In this document: in pieces, positions 1-7,738 of the stretch
Numbering within the stretch: the stretch's first letter is position 1
Layout: every line of letters starts with the position of its first letter
NCBI GenBank assembly: GCA_003024985.2
Contig: PXIH01S0006831.1
Strand: one strand, 5' to 3'
Source: Euperipatoides rowelli
Lineage: Eukaryota > Onychophora > Udeonychophora > Euonychophora > Peripatopsidae
DNA length: 13,021 bases
Notes under the pieces: generated by a model
Database searches by the model: none
Told to the model about the DNA's origin: nothing
What the model saw: the letters and a program-made list of their open reading frames with translations, nothing else
Made by a program: the position numbers and the translations under genes

Positions 1-918
1 TAAATGTTTACAGTTAATAAATAAATGCTCTGCATCTTCCTCAAAATTTTTACAAAACGAACAAAACTCATCAACTCCTCTCAATATATTTCTCTTGTGC
101 AGCATACGCATACCTCTCATTGGAAGAATCTTCAACATGAACTTTATCCCAAAATTTAACAGACTTGCACCACACTTCATTTTGGACAATATCTTCACGT
201 TGTTCAACCTATTATTTTGATAAAAACTACTTATTTCAAATATTGCACAATGATGATATTTATACCTTTTAACTTCCATTTGCTGTGCAACCTCACCATA
301 CTTCTTTACATACCATTTATGAATGTACTTAATGAGTTTATTATTTCTTCCAAGAGTCAAAAATCATAATTTCAAATTAGTAACTCTCACCACACCAGCA
401 AATCTCACAAAACTATTTACTGCTACTGTGGCATATAAAAGTTTAAAATTTCTTAGCCCCAATCCACCTTTATCTCTCAGTTCTTCTCAAACAACACAAT
501 TTTTTTTCCACCATAAATAATTTTTAAAAACATCCCTTTTAATAAAATAAAGCTTTTATTATCTAAGATAGAATGGCACCAAATAAATTAACTGGAGAAT
601 ATACAGTATATCATATTATTTTATTAAAGCAATCTTGGATATAATACCTGCATACATCATTTTTTTCAATTTCAGCCCCTTTTTCATCACTTCCACCTTA
701 TTCCAAAAACTTTCCCTATTAGCATATTGCATATCCAGTCCAAAGTGTATACCCAATATATTACCATGCACACCATTTAATCCAAATTCTCTTTGAATTT
801 TATTTGTGCTTATATAAATTACATAAGACTTACCTGTATTTATCTTTGCACCTGATGCTCTACAAAATGACCTCAAAATTTTCAACACCATCTTCACATC
901 TCCCGCCATCTTCACATC
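1..918 (-). pseudogene. LINE RT thumb, GGLGL block and C-terminal CCHC zinc finger
   Basis: One reading frame runs from 915 to the left edge with only five stops (618-616, 561-559, 558-556, 489-487, 366-364) and no further frameshift. It begins with the helix after the YxDD box (SGAKINTGKSYVI), then LGIHFGLD and the Lys-rich region ending IISKIALIK. A VFKNYLWW segment follows, and GGLGLRNFKL starts at 468. Near the edge is C-x2-C-x8-H-x4-C, with codons at 63, 54, 27 and 12; this is the zinc finger that ends many L1/Tx1-type ORF2 proteins and is thought to bind nucleic acid. The sequence is open at the window edge, so the true C-terminus is not seen. Preservation is much better than in the RT core. 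Confidence 0.82.
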
Positions 919-958
919 TCTTCACATCTCCCGATCCATTGCAAAATATTGATTGCCA

Positions 959-1474
959 TCACAATAAGCAGTTACTTTTAATCTTTGATCCATTTTCTTC
1001 TATTTTTAGACCTTGTAAAAACACATGAATGACTTGTACTAATTCAATTATGTAGAGGCCAAATAGAGTGGAACTCAATGGTGAGCCCTGAAAAATGCCA
1101 TTAACCATCCTAAAAGGTACACCAAATTTGTTCTGCACCAATACTCTGCAACTTTTATTGCTAATAATCCTATAAATAGCTCTAGTGGTCTTGTTCATTC
1201 CTCAATACTTATACAATAGTCCCACCAGATATTCTATATGCGCATTATCAAAAGCTTTGCTTAAATCTACACTTAATAGAAGGTCTCTCTGCTTTCCCCC
1301 TGTATCTTCATACTAAAAGCCAATTGATGTACCCATAAAGCTTGACTAATACCTCTGCCCCTTATTGAGGTATCTCCCAAGGTAGCACTCTCTTTAATAT
1401 TTTAATTATCCTATTATGAACACTCTTACTATCAACTTAAAATCTTCATTGATTAATGCTATAGGTCTATCATT
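959..1474 (-). pseudogene. LINE reverse transcriptase, palm motifs with degraded active site
   Basis: Core RT motifs run from high to low coordinates. NDRPIALINEDFK (1474-1436) is motif 1. A GRGISQALWVHQLAF block follows near 1360-1310 in another frame. VDLSKAFD, with the first catalytic aspartate, is at 1270-1247, and NGIFQGSPLS near 1073-1102 is the QG-PLS motif. In-frame stops interrupt it, including one directly before the M of the 79-codon piece at 1198. The second catalytic motif, expected as Y-x-D-D, reads Y-C-D-G at 966-955, so the paired aspartates are lost. Small indels surround this box. The frame then shifts into the downstream segment that begins near 915. Confidence 0.82.
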
Positions 1475-1860
1475 TCAATTTCTGTTACTCCATCTAGGTT
1501 ACTTCCTTTGATTACCAGCACTACAAAAGCCTCATTTAACACCACAATATCATCTCCATTCACATTTTCTTTAGAGATAAAGTCTGTTAATTCAGCCAAA
1601 AGTCTTGCTCCAATGCCTTTGAATCCAGTATAAAATCTTACACTTATCCCTGGACACGAATTCCCATTTGATTGCTCAATAGCAATTTCAAATTCGGGTG
1701 GATTAAAACCTTCTTCCAAACATACCATATCCACTTCACTCTCATGATTTAAGTTACACACTTTCCTGAGCTTCTTAACCTTTATTTTTAAACCATTCAC
1801 AAAATAATTGTCCTTGATATCATACAAACTATCCTTTTGGCAATCTCCTGGTAATAACAT
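1459..1860 (-). pseudogene. LINE reverse transcriptase, N-terminal (fingers) block
   Basis: A 133-codon open frame matches the segment just before RT motif 1 in L1/Tx1-type LINEs. Residues 56-80 give the typical pattern of a short helix followed by NSCPGISVRFYTGF, where the family has a K-x-PGxDGxxxxFYxxF block. Residues 108-120 (LNEAFVVLVIKGS) match the strand that normally reads A-x-I-x-L-I-P-K. The frame ends in a stop at the point where RT motif 1 continues in the next frame at 1474, so a single frameshift separates the two. The residues between 1861 and 2108 are too decayed to read well. This is not an independent gene but the middle of the element's ORF2. Confidence 0.75.
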
Positions 1861-2088
1861 GAAATCTTACTTATTATTTTAGCAATGCGATTGTAGATTT
1901 TCCCCTTCACCTTGGTTGCATAAATCTATTTAATTGTTTTATATTTTTTGCACCACCTTATTAATTTATCTTATGATTGACTATATTCACATAATTTCCG
2001 CTTCAGTTTACCTTTGATAGACTCTTTTTACATTATGCTAATTTCATTTATTTGTTTCAGAATCTTAATAATTTCTCCAGGTCTATAG

Positions 2089-2107
2089 TTATTATTATTA
2101 TTATTTA
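2089..2107. repeat. (TTA)n microsatellite
   Basis: About six TTA/ATT units run in tandem, ending in TTATTTATTT. The tract lies in the linker of the minus-strand LINE, just past the stop of the endonuclease frame. Confidence 0.8.
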
Positions 2108-2108
2108 T

Positions 2109-2627
2109 TTACACCAACTCTTTTTCCAACTGAATAATGTATAGTTCTGCAGTTTCAAGCCCACATGTTTGATTAACTCTACTAATCCCCAACACCATAT
2201 TTTTGAAGAAAATCCACTTATCCTTTGGAGACAACCCTGTGCATTTCTCAATAAGACCTCGTATATCCTTCTCAATATGTTTATTCACAACATCCATTCT
2301 AGTCATTTGTATATACCATTTTTTTCTGCCTTTTAAAATTTTTAGTCCACTGCCACCATTAGTAACCACCACCTCCACTATCATCCTCAGATGATCCAAC
2401 TCAGTTACATAACACATCCCAAACATAATAACAGGCAATTTCCATATTGATATAAAAGTTCTATCTAATCTATTGGGAGTTTGATTTGTCACAAACCTTG
2501 TAGCCACCAAGTCAAGCTTTGAAAATGTTGCAACGTCCACCATTTGCCATTTTTGCATCAAATCGTCAAATTCTCTCTCCTTAGACACACTATTGATATT
2601 TAGGTCTCCCATTACTATGTTAGCCAA
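2109..2627 (-). pseudogene. LINE APE-type endonuclease domain, C-terminal half, plus linker
   Basis: This 172-codon open stretch encodes the second half of an apurinic/apyrimidinic-type endonuclease, the domain that nicks target DNA to prime reverse transcription. Visible family motifs are GDLN at residues 7-10 (usually GDFN), RLDR at 53-56 (the SRLDR motif) and L-D-H at 77-79, where the family has the catalytic S-D-H. The catalytic Asp-His pair is therefore kept but the serine is replaced. The N-terminal half, with the QE and other metal-binding motifs, is absent. The ATG at the start is incidental, since the frame is preceded by stops and by unrelated repeat sequence. The remainder, residues 95-172, is the Lys-rich linker toward the RT. 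Confidence 0.8.
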
Positions 2628-2671
2628 ATCCTATTATAACAGCGTATGTGAGTTCTTAATACAATTCACAG

Positions 2672-2945
2672 CCATTTGACCAATCTGTATCATATTTGGC
2701 TCACTTACCCTCTGGGACCCATGAGAAAATATAGGCTATTATTAACTATGTATCCTACCCCTGACCCTATTAGGCCACTCCCCAAGGGGATTTCCTAAAC
2801 CTTTTGACCGGAACCAAATTTGCCATAGCCTACTTATTCTCTAAGAACAAGTGGAAATATAGGCTATCATGAATGCGGGTCACCCCACCCGTACTTAACT
2901 CTCTCCCGGGCAACACTGGATCCTTCTGTTAGTGTATAAATAAAA
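2672..2945 (+). repeat. Interspersed repeat with two internal units 128 bp apart
   Basis: A stretch of raised GC compared with its flanks holds two diverged copies of one unit. AAATATAGGCTAT occurs at 2727-2739 and 2855-2867. In both copies it is preceded by a TTTGACC...TTTGCCAT/TTTGGCTC stretch and a CTTA-CTCT stretch. The end contains GCGGGTCACCCCACCCG and CTCCCGGGCAACACTGGATCC, then CTGTTAGTGTATAAATAAA. The overall look is of a short non-autonomous element; I cannot place it in a named family. A related sequence seems to occur at 12205-12640. It abuts the truncated end of the minus-strand LINE. Confidence 0.55.
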
Positions 2946-3202
2946 TTGATAATAAAACTTGAAAAAATAAAAGCCTTATTTTAATTTTTTATTTGAAAAA
3001 AAAAAAAATTGTATTTGGAGAACCGATTGAGAATGAGAAACAACTGCGATTCTTTATTTCAATTTAATTCACATACATAAATTAAAATAATTAAAAAATA
3101 ATTAAAGAAAAACAAATCATAGTCAAAGGAATCATTTTTCAATATTGATGTTTGTCATACAGTAATGTTTTCTTTCTATCGATTTGTTCAAGGGCGAATA
3201 AA

Positions 3203-3215
3203 GGGGGGGGGGGGG
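3203..3215 (+). repeat. Poly(G) tract of 13
   Basis: Thirteen consecutive G residues occur in an otherwise AT-rich region. Length in the assembly may be uncertain because of homopolymer error. Confidence 0.85.
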
Positions 3216-3599
3216 CGTGAATGGAAGATCTAATAAAAAATAACTATAAAATAAAGTGTTTGTTTTAATTTAAAATAAAAGGAGAAAGTCGAGTTTTTTT
3301 AATAACATGCTAATTAAAAGTAAAAACGTTTGCAGAATAGGAATAAAAATGCTAAATTAACTAAGATTAAAACATTAGGAAACAAGTTTTTCACGCTTCA
3401 TTCTGCACATATTAATGACATCACTTTCATCTCTAAATTAGTCTGCATTTCAGCATGAATGTATATTACCTTTTCCCCAAATCTGACAATGTTCTGGTTA
3501 TAAAGATGGGAATTTTTTTTTAAAAAAATTGTGCAAAATAATTTGAAGCTTTTCATTCATAGTTTTGCTGCTGCACATCTTAATAACACCTTCTTCCTA

Positions 3600-3626
3600 C
3601 CCCCCCCCCCCCCCCCCCCCCCCCCC
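3600..3626 (+). repeat. Poly(C) tract of about 27
   Basis: About 27 consecutive C residues are followed directly by TTCCCAAATGTGAC. This is the longest homopolymer in the window and is complementary to the G tract at 3203-3215, about 385 bp away. Confidence 0.85.
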
Positions 3627-3659
3627 TTCCCAAATGTGACATCAGGGATGGGTTATAAC

Positions 3660-3677
3660 TTTGTACCAAAGTACAAA
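3660..3677. repeat. Perfect short inverted repeat
   Basis: TTTGTAC and GTACAAA form a 7-bp perfect inverted repeat around the 4-base loop CAAA. It may be chance or a dimeric protein site; nothing nearby shows a use for it. Confidence 0.6.
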
Positions 3678-4286
3678 CCTCTGTAATCTCATGTTTGGCT
3701 TTAGGGACCATCATAAATTTGCACAGAACAATTGTTTCGTGTTTCCATGGGTTTCCCACATATATTATGGGTCATGCATTTGCACACACCTCATTGTCCT
3801 TAGATGAGGGGTAGTGTTGAGTCTAATGCAACCTAGTGAGCATTGATGGAACTACTATCTGTCTATCTTCTGTGCATAACCTATTACTTGTGTTCTACAC
3901 ATTTAGAGGTCGCAGACATTGTGCACTGGATATCCTTTAATGCACAGTGACTGATGGTACCACTAAAAAATAATATCAATAATAAACTTGCAGTATAATT
4001 TTTTTCTGCTTGGTGGATGGGTTCCATACAAGCATAATGTCACCTAATGAACATGGTTGGAACTCAATCTTTATTCACAATACACATATGTGCCCTGCAC
4101 AATCAGGTATCTATGAGTCTTGCAGAGGACCCATTTTTGAAAATTAGACTAACCTGAGGACCACTAAATACTTCATTGATTGAATGAACGATTAAATATT
4201 AATAAATTATGAAATTATTATAAAATTAAAAAACAAAATATGAGTGCTGAGGCTAATGGCATTCCCTTGTCACTAAAGGATGAATT

Positions 4287-4517
4287 CCTTTGTGACGTAA
4301 CATGTGACTATAGGCAACTTACCCCTATGATAAATAATGACTTCCTTTGATAGAGGTTTTCTTTGAGGCATCAATTAATTGTCCCTTTGATCTAAAAATG
4401 GAAATAAGGGGGAGGGGATAAGAACAGCTTCCTTTGAGATATATTAAAAGCAGTTCCTTTGATGTCATGTGACTAAACGCTTCAATCAATCTGATTGGAC
4501 TGCGGCTTCCTTTGAGA
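4287..4517 (+). promoter_or_regulatory. Cluster of CCTTTGA-type motifs (TCF/LEF-like), possible enhancer
   Basis: CCTTTGA occurs five times on one strand at 4344, 4384, 4431, 4456 and 4509, with relatives CCTTTGT at 4287 and TCTTTGA at 4360. The TCF/LEF consensus is CTTTGWW, and the site at 4384-4393 (CCTTTGATCT) equals the classical Wnt-reporter site. GTCATGTGAC at 4464-4473 is a palindromic E-box of the MITF/TFE type, and TGACGTAA at 4293-4300 resembles an ATF/CREB site. Spacings of 25 to 53 bp are irregular. Function is inference: a diverged tandem repeat would give the same picture, and part of the cluster does look duplicated. No neighbouring gene is visible. Confidence 0.3.
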
Positions 4518-4727
4518 ATTCTCAATGCCCCTTTCCCACCTAGTTCTAAAATATAAAAATTATGTACTTCGCTGCTCCAAAACATATAACTTATCTTCCT
4601 TTAGTTTTACCTAAAATAATTGTAACATAATTTATTCTCCCATTTGTATTTGGTCCACTTTTTTCTTATCTAATAAGAAAATTTTACATTAGCGGATTCT
4701 GAAATAAAGTGAAGTATCCTTGGACCA

Positions 4728-4755
4728 ATGATTCCCACTTAATATGATTCCCACT
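4728..4755 (+). repeat. 12-mer direct repeat, period 16
   Basis: ATGATTCCCACT occurs at 4728-4739 and again at 4744-4755, separated by TAAT. It is an exact short duplication downstream of the CCTTTGA cluster. Confidence 0.8.
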
Positions 4756-5010
4756 CAAAGAGTGTTTTTTGAGCTCGATAAAAATTGTGACCCCTTCTCC
4801 CATCTCAAATTTATGAACAGGAAAGTGAGTTGAGACTACAGATGTTTACAATAGTTAATAGCCGGCATCACTTGATATGGCCTGGAATTGCTCAGCTGCA
4901 CTTGCAAGCTGAGAACTTTACAAACATGCTGATATCATTAGAGTTGGGTCATAGAGATTTATTACTTCATGGAAGTTAGGGTTCAGCATTTGGGGTAAAG
5001 GTTGTGGCTG

Positions 5011-5025
5011 TAAATAAATAAATAA
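5011..5025 (+). repeat. (TAAA)n tract
   Basis: TAAA repeats run into an A run after GTGGCTG. Such tracts end many LINE and SINE copies, so this could be the 3' tail of an unrecognised element upstream, but no body is readable. Confidence 0.5.
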
Positions 5026-5604
5026 AAAAAGTTTGAAACTCCATTTAAGAGATGTCCATGAAGTTAAACATGATTGGTTGTTTTGGCAGTAATCCTTGCA
5101 GATAAGATTGCTTTACAGACATAGCATTTGTTTGATTTCTAGTGCACCATCCCAGAGTACTTTTTCTTGCTGTTTCACTTTCCACAATCCTATATGCATT
5201 GCATAGTTAAGCCAAACCAATCAATGCTTAAATAACTTTTAATTACTATTTTATATTCAAATGTTATAGTGATTTAACTTTTTCATGAATGTCTAAGATT
5301 CACACGATGGAGTGTCAGGTGTCCACAGATTGCAGAAGACTATATAGGAGGTACTGACTTAGCAAAATTATGATTAAAAGAGTATCATTAAAAAAAAAAA
5401 TTCCATAGGAAACAGCATTTATTTACATATATACAATAATTCAAATTACATTCTTCTAACTCGTGGTGTGTTATGAAATAGGTTGTCCAATTAATCCAAG
5501 GAAGTTACCATTATTGGACTAAGAAGAAGAGATAGGCCTAAGTGGTTTAACTGTCGTCAGTCAGAAGGAAAATTCTCCATGTGTATGTTAGAAGACTATC
5601 AGGA

Positions 5605-6349
5605 TGGAAATACATTTAATTTTAAAATGGTAAACAGTATGAAAATTAGTAACATAATTCATAAGCTGTCAAACAAAACAGCTGTAGGATGCAACAATAG
5701 GTAACATATTTTAAAATTGACATCTCCTATAACATCAGATTTCATCACTATGATTATAAATAATTCTTTAAATACTGGTCGAATTCCTAGGATTTGGAAA
5801 ACCAGCTATATAAATCCAATTTATAAAGGAGTACTTGACTCACCTACCAATTATAGACCAATTACACTATTGCCTTCAACCTGAAAAATTCTTGAACAGG
5901 TTGTGGCGGAACAATTATCTATTTGGAAAAGAACAACAAAATAGTTGTCTCCCAAAGTGGATTCAGATAAGGACATTCTGTACCAACCTTACTAACAAAT
6001 ATGGACAAAGGAAATTAACAGCTGTCGGTTACCCTAAACATAACAAAAGCCTTTGACACCATTTCCCATGTGATTTTATTAGAGAAGTTATCTGAAATCG
6101 GGCTTGATGTAGACAGTATAATTTGGTTTACAGACTTTTTTTAAAGATAGAACTCATGCAACTAAATTAGGTGGCAATATTTCACGTTTTGAAAAGATGA
6201 AATATGGAGTCCCACAAGGATCGAGTATTTCCCCTTTGCTTTTTAAGATATTCATTAATGACTTATCCAATGTTTTGAAATTCTGTGACATTTCTTTATT
6301 TGCAGATGACATAACTGTTAGTTATGCTCATCATGATCTAACAGTGTAA
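5605..6349 (+). pseudogene. L2-like reverse transcriptase with intact FADD box
   Basis: From 5614 the pattern FNFKMVNSMKISNIIHKL leads into the N-terminal RT block, followed by SLNTGRIPRIWK and the NYRPITLLPST motif near 5849. A TGA follows directly. The GFR-type block (about 5950-6000) and TLNITKAFDTISH with the first catalytic aspartate (about 6035-6070) appear in shifted frames. One long frame (codon starts equal to 2 modulo 3) then carries YGVPQGSSISPLLFKIFIN from 6203 and SLFADD, with F-A-D-D at 6299-6310, and ends at a stop near 6347. Both catalytic aspartates of the palm box are kept. The domain would copy element RNA at the nicked target site in a living copy. Confidence 0.83.
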
Positions 6350-6404
6350 TGTAAACATGACATCAAGAAAATCTATTATGGATGTTAGAAAATGGTTTAG
6401 AAAT

Positions 6405-7075
6405 AAACGATAAAAAAAACTAAATGTATGCTTATAGGTACAAAGAATTTAAAAAGATCAATACCAAAATAAAATTCTTTCGAATTAATATTTAATAAAG
6501 AAAAATTTTTTCATGAGTAACTCAATAAAGATACTTGAGATATTTGTCGACAAATTTTTAAAATGGGACATCCATATTAAACAACTGGTCAGAAAATCAT
6601 TAGGTACATTATTTTATATTTTGAAATTTAGACATTATCTNCATATTGATAGTCTTATTTTATTATTTACCTCTAATCTTATCTAGATTAGACTACTGGT
6701 TGTGTAGTTTATAATTCATGTGGAAAAATCCTGGCCACAAAGCTCCAGATAGTTTTAAATCTGTCTGCCAGAAAATTTATTTTTGGACCAGGTCCATCAA
6801 GTGCAGGGGATGCTTTGAAAATTCTAGGCTGGAAAAGTTTAGAAACAAGAAGGAAAATCTTTATTTCTATTTTAATGTGGAAAATCCACAATGATATGAC
6901 ACCAGAGTACTTAAAAAAAAAAAAACTTTTTATTGATGTCAATCAAGTACATGATTACAGAACCAGACAAAAAGATAATAATATTTCTTTTAGAAGATTT
7001 AAATCTTTCTCTAAATCCTTTGGTGACTATGGAAGGAAGATTTGGAGTGAAATTCCATCAACAATCAGAGTTTAA
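6405..7075 (+). pseudogene. L2-like LINE thumb and C-terminal domain
   Basis: KTKCMLIGTKNLKRS (from about 6418) follows the RT palm, as in CR1/L2 proteins. After stops, ILEIFVDKFLKWDIHIKQL (about 6525) and LDYWLC (about 6690) match the block around the GVxxDxxLxWxxH and LDYC motifs. The final 86 codons (6815-7075) give LGWKSLETRRK, MWKIHNDMTPEYL, HDYRTRQ and FGDYGRKIWSEIPSTIR, which is the typical C-terminal tail of L2/CR1 ORF2 and ends at a TAA where the family ends. The tail is nearly intact in one frame. The frame runs through A10 near 6910. A single ambiguous base (N) sits at 6641. Confidence 0.83.
6641..6641. other. Ambiguous base N
   Basis: A single undetermined base lies within the L2-like element. 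It is the only one in the window and marks a local base-calling or assembly uncertainty. Confidence 0.95.
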
Positions 7076-7271
7076 GAAACTTATTGCAAGTAAAAAAGAA
7101 TTTTAAAGTTTTTTTTTCATGAAAAATATGATACTATTGATAAATTTTTGGTTTTAATGCATAAATATTATTTTGATTATTGTCAATCTATGTCAATTGA
7201 TTTTAGATGAATTTGTATTAACTATATGATTGTTCTTATTTATACACTGTATGTTTTGTAATCCCGACAAG

Positions 7272-7306
7272 GGGATCTGGAACATCACCTCCTAGGTGAA
7301 GATCCC
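7272..7306 (+). other. 3' UTR stem-loop of the L2-like LINE
   Basis: GGGATCT (7272-7278) pairs with AGATCCC (7300-7306), and TCACCT (7285-7290) pairs with AGGTGA (7294-7299) around a CCT loop, leaving a six-base bulge on the left arm. It sits directly before the TAAA tail. In L2-type LINEs a 3' hairpin of this kind is recognised by the element's RT; that role is inferred here from position and shape. Confidence 0.7.
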
Positions 7307-7312
7307 GCTGGT

Positions 7313-7328
7313 TTAATAAATAAATAAT
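7313..7328 (+). repeat. TAAA tail marking the LINE 3' end
   Basis: TTAATAAATAAATAAT follows the stem-loop by about six bases. Simple tandem repeats of this type end L2/CR1-group elements in place of poly(A). It sets the 3' boundary of the element near 7328. Confidence 0.75.
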
Positions 7329-7544
7329 GTGTTTGACGTTTCTTCATTTGAAACCTTCTATCCAATTCATTCTAGGTTTTAGGTCTTGGTTTGGTCCTTC
7401 TCAGACACATTTTCTCACCTCTGGCATTCATGATCTTACGACTTAGTGATTAGTAGCAATTTTGTTCAAACAGCTTTTAAGCTGGTTATGAGTACAGAAA
7501 AATACCACCTCTCAACCTGAGCCCTGTAAAAACTGGAGAGATAC

Positions 7545-7560
7545 TAGCGCCCCCTGGGGT
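7545..7560 (-). promoter_or_regulatory. CTCF-like binding motif
   Basis: The minus strand reads ACCCCAGGGGGCGCTA, which agrees with the animal CTCF core consensus CCACCAGGGGGCGCTA at 14 of 16 positions, including the whole AGGGGGCGC core. It is a GC-rich island in very AT-rich DNA. CTCF is widespread in bilaterian animals and organises chromatin loops and insulators. Whether this site is bound is unknown; some repeats also carry this motif. Confidence 0.4.
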
Positions 7561-7576
7561 CAAACCTGTCCCCAGG
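7553..7576. repeat. GC-rich hairpin overlapping the CTCF-like motif
   Basis: CCTGGGG (7553-7559) and CCCCAGG (7570-7576) are perfectly complementary around a 10-base loop. Confidence 0.6.
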
Positions 7577-7714
7577 TGTAAATGTAATAGCTGCAGCAGT
7601 TACTTCCCCTAGAAAAAGTATCACTTATAGTTATCTCTACAAATTATCTCTACATGTCATCTGATTTTTATTTTGATATGCAGACTATGTGCAGATGAAG
7701 TATGTACAACTACG

Positions 7715-7738
7715 GATTAGTGGATTAGTCGATTAGTT
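7715..7738 (+). repeat. Three tandem 8-mers GATTAGTN
   Basis: GATTAGT occurs at 7715, 7723 and 7731, each followed by a different base (G, C, T). A further GATTGATTAG lies about 50 bp downstream. Confidence 0.75.

Larger units (their letters stand above)
1..2655 (-). mobile_element. L1/Tx1-like LINE relic, 5'-truncated, running off the left edge
   Basis: A non-LTR retrotransposon lies on the minus strand. Read from high to low coordinates it shows the C-terminal half of an APE endonuclease, a linker, reverse transcriptase motifs in the expected order, the conserved post-RT block with GGLGL, and a CCHC zinc finger. The style of the RT motifs (RPIALINEDFK, VDLSKAFD, QGSPLS, LGIHFGL, GGLGL) fits the L1/Tx1 group better than CR1 or RTE; this assignment is by eye. 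The 5' end is lost: the N-terminal half of the endonuclease and any ORF1 are missing, and the homology stops next to the interspersed repeat starting near 2672. The 3' end lies outside the window. Several stops and frameshifts make it a dead copy. Confidence 0.85.
2946..4260. other. Non-coding stretch with homopolymer tracts, no gene seen
   Basis: No frame here shows recognisable protein homology. The first 650 bases are very AT-rich with many A and T runs. The stretch from about 3627 to 4140 has a more balanced composition and a 56-codon plus-strand frame without an ATG (about 3637-3804), which matches nothing I know. No splice-site pairs or polyadenylation context support a host exon. Confidence 0.5.
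4600..5600. other. Non-coding stretch, no gene seen
   Basis: This region lies between the CCTTTGA cluster and the first recognisable codons of the L2-like LINE. It holds a doubled 12-mer at 4728-4755 and a short TAAA tract at 5011-5025. Every frame is cut often by stops and I recognise no protein fragment. The last 100 bases or so may belong to the 5' part of the LINE, but they are too decayed to assign. Confidence 0.5.
5605..7328 (+). mobile_element. L2/CR1-group LINE relic, 5'-truncated
   Basis: A non-LTR retrotransposon on the plus strand keeps the RT fingers, palm and thumb, the C-terminal region, a 3' UTR with a stem-loop and a TAAA tail. The protein pattern (NYRPITLLPST, YGVPQGSS, FADD, KTKCML, LGW...TRRK, YRTRQ) is that of the L2/CR1/Jockey superfamily, and the C-terminal region looks most like L2. 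No endonuclease or ORF1 is visible upstream, so it is 5'-truncated near the start of the RT. Multiple stops and at least several frameshifts show it is dead. It has the same orientation as the gypsy and CR1-like elements downstream. Confidence 0.85.

Noticed and set aside
323-520. 65-codon plus-strand frame
   Set aside because: It is antisense to the well-supported LINE tail (GGLGL block) on the minus strand and has no homology of its own.
804-1028. 74-codon plus-strand frame
   Set aside because: Antisense shadow over the LINE RT active-site region and its 28-bp duplication.
2203-2394. 63-codon plus-strand frame
   Set aside because: Antisense shadow over the endonuclease linker.
3637-3804. 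56-codon plus-strand frame after the poly(C) tract
   Set aside because: No ATG, no homology I recognise and no splice signals; kept only as a remark in the region description.
4325-4585. 86-codon minus-strand frame with repeated KGS triplets
   Set aside because: The KGS triplets come from the repeated CCTTTGA motif read backwards; the copies have irregular spacing and no protein family fits.
6709-6942. 77-codon minus-strand frame
   Set aside because: Antisense shadow of the L2-like C-terminal domain.
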